From contig SKFV01000037.1 of the NCBI GenBank assembly GCA_007117785.1, positions 1 to 13,211 on the forward strand: DNA of 13,211 nucleotides, given 5' to 3'. Of the stretch, positions 6,785 to 13,211 are shown piece by piece; position 1 is the first letter of the stretch; each line of letters opens with the position of its first letter. The notes under the pieces are model-generated. The model was not told the DNA's origin. It worked only from the letters and a program-made list of their open reading frames with translations, and searched no databases. Source of the stretch: Pseudomonas sp. (GTDB lineage: Bacteria; Pseudomonadota; Gammaproteobacteria; Pseudomonadales; Pseudomonadaceae). Position numbers and translations under genes: made by a program.

Positions 6785-7066
6785 TCAGCGATACTCGCAG
6801 AAGTAGGCTGTGTCACGTTCAACCTTGACCTGGAAGCGACTGTTCGCCGGTACGGTAAACTGTTCGCCACTGCCGAAGGTTTGCCAGTTCTCGCTGTCAG
6901 GCAGCTTGATGGTCAAGCTGCCATCGACTACATGCATGATTTCCAGTTGCTGAGTTCCAAATTCGTAATCGCCAGCCGCCATAACGCCAACTGTTGCGGC
7001 GCCCTCGGGTTGTTGCAGCGCAATTGAAGCGACCTTGCCATCGAAATACTGGTTTACCTTGAACAT
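6785..7066 (-). CDS. ppnP: Pyrimidine/purine nucleoside phosphorylase PpnP
   Basis: The 93-residue product matches the PpnP (YaiE, DUF1255) family along its length, which is 94 residues in E. coli. Shared landmarks are YFDGKVASI (7-15), GVM-x-x-G-x-Y-x-F (27-36), E-x-M-x-V-x-x-G (42-49), W61, VPANSRF (72-78) and the C-terminal TAYFCEYR. PpnP is a small cytoplasmic cupin that splits purine and pyrimidine nucleosides with phosphate into free base and ribose-1-phosphate, a salvage reaction. AGGAG (complement of 7073-7077) lies six bases before the ATG. It has its own promoter immediately after the terminator of the upstream minus-strand unit. Its stop is 15 bases from the stop of the convergent DUF151-PDZ gene. 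Confidence 0.93.
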   Translation of the reverse strand: MFKVNQYFDGKVASIALQQPEGAATVGVMAAGDYEFGTQQLEIMHVVDGSLTIKLPDSENWQTFGSGEQFTVPANSRFQVKVERDTAYFCEYR

Positions 7067-7102
7067 ACTGGACTCCTGCCAGGTGAAGTGTAAAAGCAGG
7101 GC

Positions 7103-7131
7103 ATTATGCGAGGCGGCAGGGCTGGGCGCAA
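7103..7131 (-). promoter_or_regulatory. Sigma-70 promoter of ppnP
   Basis: On the minus strand, TTGCGC (complement of 7126-7131) and CATAAT (complement of 7103-7108) are separated by exactly 17 bases. The predicted start is about 30 bases before the ppnP ATG, leaving room for the AGGAG site. The promoter sits just past the terminator at 7140-7169, so ppnP appears to be an independent unit. Confidence 0.62.
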
Positions 7132-7139
7132 TATAGGCG

Positions 7140-7169
7140 AAAAAAAGCCCGACAGAATACTGTCAGGCT
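7140..7169 (-). terminator. Rho-independent terminator of the glycine-zipper gene unit
   Basis: Read on the minus strand, AGCC-T-GACAG pairs with CTGTC-G-GGCT around a four-base loop, with one internal mismatch (7150 against 7165), and is followed by seven T's (complement of A's at 7140-7146). It starts 18 bases after the glycine-zipper stop codon at 7188-7190. A shorter T-run on the plus side (7174-7177) gives weak bidirectional potential. Confidence 0.9.
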
Positions 7170-7187
7170 GATCTTTTGATGAAGAGG

Positions 7188-7742
7188 TTACTGCTGGCTC
7201 AACACCAGCTCGCCATTGTCCAGCGGTATGCGATCACCGGGATGCTGTTGCATGCGCACGCTGCCGGTTTGTTCTCCAATGCGGTACTCGACCTGGTAGC
7301 CGGTATGCCGCTGACGCGACTCGTACTGCGCTTCACAGCGGCTCTCGATGGCTGTGTAGGTATTGTTCTGCTGGATACGCTCCTGAGTCTTGTTGCCGGC
7401 ATAGCCACCTGCAGCGGCACCGGCGATAGTCGCCAGTTTCTTGCCGCTGCCACCGCCGACCTGGTTGCCAATTACGCCACCTACAATCGCACCAGCGACT
7501 GAGCCGGTAACACGGTGCTCATCCTGAACCGGTCTTTGTAGGGTAACTTCGACGTCGCGGCACACTTCTCGTGGAACCTGCTCGCTGGTCGTCAAATCAG
7601 TAACACTGATGACCTCGGCATGGGTGGGTGCCTGTGCCTCTTGCACCGCCGGCTCACCCTGCACCTGATAGTTGGCAATGGCTACGCCAGCAGCTACCGC
7701 AATACCACTTATCGCCAATACGCTGATCAAGGTCTTGCTCAT
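7188..7742 (-). CDS. Glycine-zipper 2TM-domain envelope protein
   Basis: The 184-residue product has an N-terminal membrane or signal segment (about 4-24, TLISVLAISGIAVAAGV). Residues about 79-117 form a glycine zipper, with the repeats GAIVGGVIGNQVGGG and GAAAGGYAG, typical of the 17-kDa-antigen/glycine-zipper 2TM family. A soluble C-terminal part ends GELVLSQQ. There is no lipobox cysteine; two cysteines (C61, C136) could form a disulfide in the periplasm. Such proteins insert glycine-rich helices into membranes and are linked to envelope integrity; the exact function is unknown. The start at 7742 is preferred because AGGAG (complement of 7751-7755) is eight bases upstream; a TTG ten codons earlier (7772) has no such site. 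It follows the DUF389 gene by 63 bases with no obvious promoter of its own and is closed by a terminator. Confidence 0.85.
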   Translation of the reverse strand: MSKTLISVLAISGIAVAAGVAIANYQVQGEPAVQEAQAPTHAEVISVTDLTTSEQVPREVCRDVEVTLQRPVQDEHRVTGSVAGAIVGGVIGNQVGGGSGKKLATIAGAAAGGYAGNKTQERIQQNNTYTAIESRCEAQYESRQRHTGYQVEYRIGEQTGSVRMQQHPGDRIPLDNGELVLSQQ

Positions 7743-7805
7743 TGTGCTTGCTCCTGCAGGCTGATGATTCAACAGATGAGACTGTGTTTTGACGTCGGAG
7801 TTCCG

Positions 7806-9782
7806 TCAGCGGCTGTCACCAATGCGAACCCTGGTATTCAATTCCAGTGTTACCGGACGCTCCCACTGGGTTTCCAGACGCGTGCGCAAAGCCCGCAAGT
7901 CGGCCATCAATATGGGCTGCTCCGCAACGAGATCACCCTGGATTACTACACCACGGCCATGACGTGACACCTGGGGCGCCTGCATGGTCATCAGTTTGCC
8001 ATGCACTTCCAGCGGTGCGTCAGTCAGGTCGCGTTCCAGTTGCCAACGTTGATTGATATCCTGGAAGGCGAATGTCAACGGAATGGCTACTGCAGTCAGC
8101 AAGGCGCCCGAGATAGTCAGGCCACGCTTGGCCTTGAGCAGGGGCGCGAAACCGAGCGCCAGGAAAGTCAGGGCAGCAGCCAGGGCAATGCCGACCAGGT
8201 TGGTCAGAAACAACAGCATGGCGCCGGCAAAGATATCCCACTGCCACCAGCCAATACCAATGCCGGCCACCGATAGGGGCGGGACGAGGGCGACCGCAAT
8301 GGCAACGCCGGGTAGGCTTTTCATCACACTTTCGCGGGCATGAGCGTAACCACCAGCAATCCCGGAAGCAATGGCAACACCCAGATCCAGCAGGTTAGGG
8401 TGCAGGCGACCAGCCATTTCCGGAGTAATGCGGTTGATCGGGATGATCAGGGCCAGCAACGCCGCGGTGAGCAACGCCAGGCCTACGCCAAGGGCAATGG
8501 TCAGGGTGGATTTCTGCAGTAACTGCCGGTCGCCGCGCAATAACCCCATGGCCAGTGAAATGATTGGCGACATCAAGGGAGCCAGCACCATTGCGCCAAT
8601 AATTACCGCCGCACTGGACAAGTAGAGACCGAGACTGGCAACAATCACGCTGAGCACCATCAAGGCAATATAGTGTGGGTGCGCCTGGGCATTGATGCGT
8701 AATTGCAGAAACAGGTCCTTGAATTCATCCTCGAGCGCACGGGTGAACAGCGGTAAGTGTGACTGGATCATATCCAGCCTGGCCTGGTTCACCGGCAAGC
8801 TGTCCACTTTCATGGTGTCCTTGATGTTGCGCTGGCCAGGCTGGCTGGCCTGTTGTATCTGGCCGACATTGATGCGAACGGCTTCCGGGTAGAGGTGCAG
8901 TTCGATGCTGGCTGACTCCCGCCGTCGACCATCCACGAAATACACCAGTGGCTGGCTGGCTTCGATACGCAAATACTGACTCTTGATGTAGCTGACAGTC
9001 GGCGGCAGGCGTTTTACCTGCTGCTCACCCTTGAACAGGCTGGTCAGCAGGAAAGACAGGTACTCCTTGATGGATTTTGGTGCAATCAGAATGGTCGATA
9101 CCTTGCCATCCTGAGCCGATAGCGTGGTGTTGATCAGTCGGGCTGCTGCACTGTTGATATCGTTCTCGATCGCTACCAGGCCAGTGATGGCGGTTCTGAT
9201 GGTGACATCCTTGCCGGTTGTCAGGGTGACCGCAAAAGGCTTGATCGCCACCAAGTTGCGCAGGCTGGTCCAGACCAGTACCAGCCAGTAGACCAGGTGT
9301 TGATAGTTGGAAGACTGGCGGTTCTGGTAGGTTTTGCTGCGCTGATCCAGAAAAGGTGTTTCTCCGAGCATGACCATGCCCAGCACCACTTCATCGTTAC
9401 AGCGAGCGACATCCAGCGCAGTGGTATCGGCTGCGAAGGCCAGTGCGACGGCCTCTTCCAGGCTGGCAGGAATGCCGAACCACTTGTGCAGGCGGCTTTT
9501 CGCCTGCAGGGGTATGACGCCCAGCGAGAAATTGAGTGTTTTAGCCAGATTGACGTATTCGCTGAACTCTTCTTCGTCAGTCAGGACAACTACATGCTGG
9601 GCATGGTCGAGGCAACGTCCGGGCTCGCTTAGAAAGTCTGCGCTGGTGAACTCATGCAGGGTGATATGGGCTGATTCTGCGAAAGTACGCAGGGTATCCA
9701 GGTGTTGCGCTTGCTCGGCGGGGTAGACCACCAGTGCCTGTGTATGCAGGGTCACAGTCATATCCTTGGCAAATAACGGCAT
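7806..9782 (-). CDS. DUF389 membrane protein with degenerate lipid-kinase-like N-terminus
   Basis: Up to 658 residues. Residues about 14-307 resemble a complete YegS/diacylglycerol-kinase module. LGVIPL (87-92) followed by FGIPASLEEAVALA (102-115) matches the family segment around GTGND. The later part fits the second beta domain, with IKPFAVTL (180-187), LVYFVDG (279-285) and LHLYPEAVRINV (295-306). The nucleotide-binding motifs are lost: the GGDGT position reads LTDEEEF (67-73) and the GTGND position QAKSR (93-97), so it is probably inactive as a kinase. Residues about 361-575 form the DUF389 membrane domain (six or seven helices, TIGR00341-like), followed by a soluble tail. The function of DUF389 is unknown. 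The start is uncertain: ATG 9782 has no clear ribosome site, ATG 9761 has AAGGA too close, and GTG 9755 has AAGGA at seven bases. It is probably cotranscribed with the GGDEF-EAL gene 39 bases upstream. Confidence 0.85.
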   Translation of the reverse strand: MPLFAKDMTVTLHTQALVVYPAEQAQHLDTLRTFAESAHITLHEFTSADFLSEPGRCLDHAQHVVVLTDEEEFSEYVNLAKTLNFSLGVIPLQAKSRLHKWFGIPASLEEAVALAFAADTTALDVARCNDEVVLGMVMLGETPFLDQRSKTYQNRQSSNYQHLVYWLVLVWTSLRNLVAIKPFAVTLTTGKDVTIRTAITGLVAIENDINSAAARLINTTLSAQDGKVSTILIAPKSIKEYLSFLLTSLFKGEQQVKRLPPTVSYIKSQYLRIEASQPLVYFVDGRRRESASIELHLYPEAVRINVGQIQQASQPGQRNIKDTMKVDSLPVNQARLDMIQSHLPLFTRALEDEFKDLFLQLRINAQAHPHYIALMVLSVIVASLGLYLSSAAVIIGAMVLAPLMSPIISLAMGLLRGDRQLLQKSTLTIALGVGLALLTAALLALIIPINRITPEMAGRLHPNLLDLGVAIASGIAGGYAHARESVMKSLPGVAIAVALVPPLSVAGIGIGWWQWDIFAGAMLLFLTNLVGIALAAALTFLALGFAPLLKAKRGLTISGALLTAVAIPLTFAFQDINQRWQLERDLTDAPLEVHGKLMTMQAPQVSRHGRGVVIQGDLVAEQPILMADLRALRTRLETQWERPVTLELNTRVRIGDSR

Positions 9783-9821
9783 TCTGGCATGAATTGCCTG
9801 GCAGCTGACAAGCGCTGTGAC

Positions 9822-12689
9822 TTATTTGCCGGTATTTAGCAGTCGGACAAAATCGGCTTCCGCCAAGGCAGGGCTGAACAGGTAACCCTGATAGGCATCG
9901 CAACTTAGCTGGATCAGGAAATCCAGCTGTTCCTGCTGCTCGACCCCTTCGGCAACCAGTTTGAGCTGCATATTCAGGCCCAGGGCAATGATTGCCCGTA
10001 TGATTTCGGCGTCATTCGGGTCCTTGGTGCAGTCACGCACAAAGGACTGGTCAATTTTCAGAGTATCCAGAGGCAGGCGCTTGAGGTAGCTCAGCGAGGA
10101 ATAACCGGTGCCGAAATCATCAATCGCAAAGCCGACGCCTAGGTGACGCAGCTGTTGCATCTTGGCGATGGTATCGTTGATATCCTGAATAACAATATTT
10201 TCGGTAATTTCCAGCACCAGGTGACAGGCCGGTATACCGCTGTCGTCAATCGCCTGCTGGGTCTGCTCGACAAAATCCAGCTGACGGAACTGGCGCGGGC
10301 TGATGTTGACCGACAGTTGAAAGTCAGGACTGATTGTCTGGCTGTCTAGCAGGCGCCGGATCTGCTGGCATGCCTGATCAACGACCCAGCGACCTACCGG
10401 CAGAATCATGCCGCTTTCTTCGAGCACTGGAATAAAACTGGCCGGGCTGATCAGGCCGCGCTCCGGGTGTTGCCAGCGCAGCAGGGCTTCGGCGCCGAGA
10501 ATGTGGTGGTTGCTGGCTGCCAACTGGGGTTGATAGCGCAAATGGAACTGGTTCTGAGCAAAGGCTTGGCGCAACTCGGATTCGATAGATAGGCGTTCAC
10601 TGGCGGCCACCTGCATCGCCTCCTCGAAAAAGGCAATGCCGTTGCGACCACTTTCCTTGACCCGATAGAGCGCGATATCAGCGTGCTTGAGCAGATCTTC
10701 CGGGTTGTCACCATGGTCGGGCAAGACAGCAATGCCGATACTGACACTGAGCTCAAGGGCATGCCCCTCAATCTGCATGGGTTGCGCCAAAGCGCTGCGC
10801 AGCTTTTCTGCGGTGCGCTGGATATGTTGCAGGCATTCGTCATGATCGGCTTCCAGGCCGCTGAGCAAGATGACAAACTCATCACCACCCAGGCGCGCGA
10901 CTGTATCCTGTTTGCGCACCGTCGCCAGCAGGCGTCGGGTAACCGTTTGCAGCACGGCATCGCCACAGGAATGACCCAGCGAATCGTTGATATGTTTGAA
11001 ATGGTCAAGGTCGAAAAACATCAGCGCGCCGCGTAGCTTGACCCGTTTGTACAGGCTGATGCTCTGATCCAGGCGGTCAGCGAGCAGGGTGCGGTTCGGC
11101 AGGTCGGTCAGGGCATCATGGTAAGCGAGATGCTTGATGCGGGCTTCGATGAGTTTCTGTTCGGTAATGTCGCGGGCAGTGATCAGCATGCAATCCAGAC
11201 CATCAAGGACCAATGGCTGCACGGATACCGATACCAGCACTTCCTGGCCGAATTTGCCGCTGGCACGCATTTCGCGGTCACGAACCTGCCCCTTCGCCTG
11301 CAGCTCGGCAATCATTTCCTCACGCTGCTGAAGGTCGCACCAGATGCCCAGTTCCAGAGCTGTCTTGCCGATGACTTCGTCAGGGCTGTAGCCAGTCAGA
11401 CGGGTAAAGCCTTCATTAATTTCGATATAGCGGCCGGTATCGCGCTCGGTCATGCTGATTGAGTCCGGGCTGGCCTTGAAGGCGAGCGCAAATTTCTGCT
11501 CGGAGGCACGTAGCGCCTGTTCGGCATCCTTGCGTGCCGTGATGTCCTTGAAGCTGAGCAATAGGCAGGGTTGGCGATTGATGGTCAGTGCAGCTGTCGA
11601 GATTTCGCAGATCAGGCTGTGGCCCTGGCGATGCCGGACAGCCAGTTCGAAGCCTTTGAGTTGCGCACGGGTAAACACCTGCTCCAGCAGGGCGTGTGTT
11701 GTTGGTGCATCCTGCCAGAGCCCGGCCTGCTCCGGGGTCTGCCCAATAAGCTGCTCCGGCAGGTAACCCAGCTGGTCGGAAAAGCTGCGGTTGATCTCGA
11801 TAATGCCCAGACTGTCACGGTTCAGCAGGCAGTAAGGTTCAGGTGCACCCTGAAACAGGCTGGAAAACTTGAATTCGCTGTCGATCAGTGCCTGCTCGTT
11901 GCGCCGGCGATCGGTGATGTCTTTCAGCGTGCCGACCATGCGCAGGGGCGTGCCCTCCGCATCACGGTGCAGAGTGGCGGTTGCTTCCAGCCAGCGAGTC
12001 TGCCCCTTGGTGTCGAACTGGCGGTAGCTCAGGCGGTAACGCTGTTGCTTGCCACGGCAAATGGCAACAAAGGCGCTGCGCATGGCTGTGTGGTCCTGCG
12101 GGTGGATGCTGCGGGTAAAATAGCTCAGCGGGCCATCCCAGGGATAAGCATGAAAGCCATGCAAGGCGGCGGCGCGAGCCGATAAATGCAGGATACGGCT
12201 GCCCAGGTCCAGATCCCAGATGCCCATCTGACTGGCATCCAGTGCCATGTTGAGCCGTTCCTGGCTTTTCTTCAGCTCGGCATCGAAGCGCTTTTGTTCG
12301 GTGATGTCGTAGGCCATCGACAGGCGGCAAAGTGTGCCATCGAGTTCAATGTATTCGACGGAAACCAGGCAGGTTTTCAGGCTGCCGTTGCGGCACACCA
12401 GTTCAGCCTCAAAGTGATCCATGCGGCCATGCTGATGAAAGTGCTGGAGCATGAGCTCACGTTGCTGCTTACTTCGCCAGAGAGGGAATTCGCGTCCGCT
12501 GTCACGACCCAGGGAGTCCTCACGCGACCAGCCAAAGAGCTTCTGGAAGGCGGGGTTGATGTCGATCACGCAGCCGTTGGCAGCGTCCACCAGCATGCTG
12601 GCCACCGGCATGCGGTAGAAGAGTCGCTTGAATGCCGCATCTTTGGCTGAGGGCGATGCGGCCGTAGGCATGTTGTTGTGTTGCCCCAT
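9822..12689 (-). CDS. PAS-PAS-PAS-PAS-GGDEF-EAL cyclic-di-GMP enzyme
   Basis: A 955-residue soluble protein with no membrane segment. Four PAS domains (about 20-130, 145-262, 272-388, 395-511) each end in a D-I-T type boundary. GGDEF domain (about 516-690): the active site GGDEF (601-605) is intact and the inhibitory site RKQD (592-595) lies exactly five residues upstream. EAL domain (about 698-950): EALLRW (734-739), NISPRQF (795-801), EITEN (827-831), DDFGTGYSS (857-865), LKID (877-880) and AEGVE (913-917) are all present. Both the diguanylate cyclase (2 GTP to c-di-GMP) and phosphodiesterase (c-di-GMP to pGpG) halves therefore keep their key motifs. The PAS domains presumably sense small ligands or redox state; no haem or flavin ligand can be assigned. 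GAGGT (complement of 12697-12701) supports the ATG at 12689. It is probably the first gene of a unit with the DUF389 and glycine-zipper genes. Confidence 0.94.
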   Translation of the reverse strand: MGQHNNMPTAASPSAKDAAFKRLFYRMPVASMLVDAANGCVIDINPAFQKLFGWSREDSLGRDSGREFPLWRSKQQRELMLQHFHQHGRMDHFEAELVCRNGSLKTCLVSVEYIELDGTLCRLSMAYDITEQKRFDAELKKSQERLNMALDASQMGIWDLDLGSRILHLSARAAALHGFHAYPWDGPLSYFTRSIHPQDHTAMRSAFVAICRGKQQRYRLSYRQFDTKGQTRWLEATATLHRDAEGTPLRMVGTLKDITDRRRNEQALIDSEFKFSSLFQGAPEPYCLLNRDSLGIIEINRSFSDQLGYLPEQLIGQTPEQAGLWQDAPTTHALLEQVFTRAQLKGFELAVRHRQGHSLICEISTAALTINRQPCLLLSFKDITARKDAEQALRASEQKFALAFKASPDSISMTERDTGRYIEINEGFTRLTGYSPDEVIGKTALELGIWCDLQQREEMIAELQAKGQVRDREMRASGKFGQEVLVSVSVQPLVLDGLDCMLITARDITEQKLIEARIKHLAYHDALTDLPNRTLLADRLDQSISLYKRVKLRGALMFFDLDHFKHINDSLGHSCGDAVLQTVTRRLLATVRKQDTVARLGGDEFVILLSGLEADHDECLQHIQRTAEKLRSALAQPMQIEGHALELSVSIGIAVLPDHGDNPEDLLKHADIALYRVKESGRNGIAFFEEAMQVAASERLSIESELRQAFAQNQFHLRYQPQLAASNHHILGAEALLRWQHPERGLISPASFIPVLEESGMILPVGRWVVDQACQQIRRLLDSQTISPDFQLSVNISPRQFRQLDFVEQTQQAIDDSGIPACHLVLEITENIVIQDINDTIAKMQQLRHLGVGFAIDDFGTGYSSLSYLKRLPLDTLKIDQSFVRDCTKDPNDAEIIRAIIALGLNMQLKLVAEGVEQQEQLDFLIQLSCDAYQGYLFSPALAEADFVRLLNTGK

Positions 12690-12745
12690 CAGTACTACCT
12701 CAGGCAGGCTAATTCGGGCTGGGAATTCATCGTCTGGATGTGTTC

Positions 12746-12774
12746 AACATAGTCTCAGAAGTGCGGCGCGACAA
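12746..12774 (-). promoter_or_regulatory. Sigma-70 promoter of the GGDEF-EAL gene
   Basis: On the minus strand, TTGTCG (complement of 12769-12774) and TATGTT (complement of 12746-12751) are 17 bases apart. The predicted start near 12739 gives a leader of about 50 bases before the ATG. An 8-bp palindrome ACCCGGGT (12777-12784) lies right beside the -35 and could be part of an operator. The leader is too short for a known c-di-GMP riboswitch. Confidence 0.6.
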
Positions 12775-12826
12775 GTACCCGGGTCGGTATTTCTAGTGGC
12801 TGTATGCCAGTGTTTGCGGTGGCCGC

Positions 12827-13211
12827 TCAAGACCGGGTTTCACGCTCCTGTTGCAGGATCTGGATAAACGCATGGGCTGCATTCGAGAGGGTGCGACCGG
12901 TATGCCGTACCACACCCAGTTCGCGCTGCAGTTCAACACCGCTGAGGGGCAGGCGGCGCACCTGGCTGTCGAGCATGGTCTCTGGCAACACACTCCAGGC
13001 CAGACCGATGGATACCAGCATTTTCAGGGTTTCCATATAGTTGGTGGTCATGCTGACGCGAGGTGCCAGGTGATGGTGGGCAAATAGCTCGCTGACGACG
13101 CGATGGGTGACGGTATGGCTATCCGGTAGGACGGCCGGGTGTTCGGCCAGTTGCTGCAGGCTGACCCGGCTCTGATTGGCCAGTGGATGCTCGGGGGCTA
13201 CAACAACCGCC
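12827..13211 (-). CDS. LysR-family transcriptional regulator, C-terminal part
   Basis: The gene runs off the right edge. The visible 127 residues are the C-terminal half of a LysR substrate-binding domain. They include VVVAPEHPLA near the start, the central METLKMLVSIGLAWSVLPE pattern typical of the family (VA-x-GLG-x-xxLP) and a tail resembling the usual LysR C-terminus (HAFIQILQQE). The DNA-binding domain lies outside the window. LysR proteins commonly regulate a divergent neighbour, but that side is not visible. On this side the next gene is the GGDEF-EAL gene on the same strand, 137 bases away and with its own promoter, so a regulatory link to it is not indicated. The effector is unknown. 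Confidence 0.9.
   Translation of the reverse strand, partial: AVVVAPEHPLANQSRVSLQQLAEHPAVLPDSHTVTHRVVSELFAHHHLAPRVSMTTNYMETLKMLVSIGLAWSVLPETMLDSQVRRLPLSGVELQRELGVVRHTGRTLSNAAHAFIQILQQERETRS

Noticed and set aside
6782..7027. An 81-codon plus-strand open frame over ppnP
   Set aside because: It is antisense to a full-length match to the PpnP family and carries no features of its own.
7743..7772. Ten-codon N-terminal extension of the glycine-zipper protein from a TTG
   Set aside because: The ATG at 7742 has AGGAG at ideal spacing inside that extension, and the signal segment starts directly after it.
11571..12185. A 204-codon open frame on the plus strand opposite the PAS region
   Set aside because: It is antisense to clear PAS domains, has no recognisable domain and no good ribosome binding site.
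1..13211. CRISPR array, tRNA or rRNA genes, insertion sequences, or phage genes
   Set aside because: I saw no regularly spaced repeats, tRNA-like cloverleaf, transposase, integrase or phage protein signature on either strand.

Overview
The window looks like a chromosomal segment of a gammaproteobacterium, most likely a Pseudomonas or Halopseudomonas relative. Reasons: AGGAG-type ribosome binding sites, moderately GC-rich coding, a LysR regulator, a multi-PAS GGDEF-EAL protein, PpnP, and a YCF48/RND gene pair of the kind found in pseudomonads. The genus assignment is an inference. I see no mobile element, tRNA, rRNA or CRISPR array.

Plus-strand half (1-6769). The window opens with the last 23 codons of an unrecognised gene and a 10-bp stem-loop. 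A leader of about 200 bp carries a possible promoter and a GC-rich hairpin. It is followed by a tight two-gene unit: an exported YCF48/BNR beta-propeller protein (273-1397) and an RND/MMPL-type permease (1425-3770), closed by a textbook intrinsic terminator (3790-3818). Next come an AsmA-like envelope protein (3875-5290) that may be translated from a leaderless mRNA, an unrecognised basic 101-residue protein (5503-5808), and an exported protein joining a DUF151 (bifunctional-nuclease-like) domain to a PDZ domain (5918-6769).

Minus-strand half (6785-13211). ppnP (7066-6785) has its own promoter and runs convergently into the DUF151-PDZ gene with a 15-bp gap. Upstream of it on the same strand lies a likely three-gene transcription unit, read from high to low coordinates: a soluble 4xPAS-GGDEF-EAL cyclic-di-GMP enzyme (12689-9822), a DUF389 membrane protein with a lipid-kinase-like N-terminus that has lost its nucleotide-binding motifs (9782-7806), and a glycine-zipper envelope protein (7742-7188). 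A clear promoter (12746-12774) precedes the set and a clear terminator (7140-7169) ends it. The window ends inside a LysR-family regulator on the same strand (C-terminal 127 residues).

The most unusual content is the pseudo-lipid-kinase/DUF389 fusion and its position between a c-di-GMP enzyme and a glycine-zipper protein. Next is the periplasmic DUF151-PDZ protein. The rest consists of known families in ordinary arrangements, mostly envelope-related.
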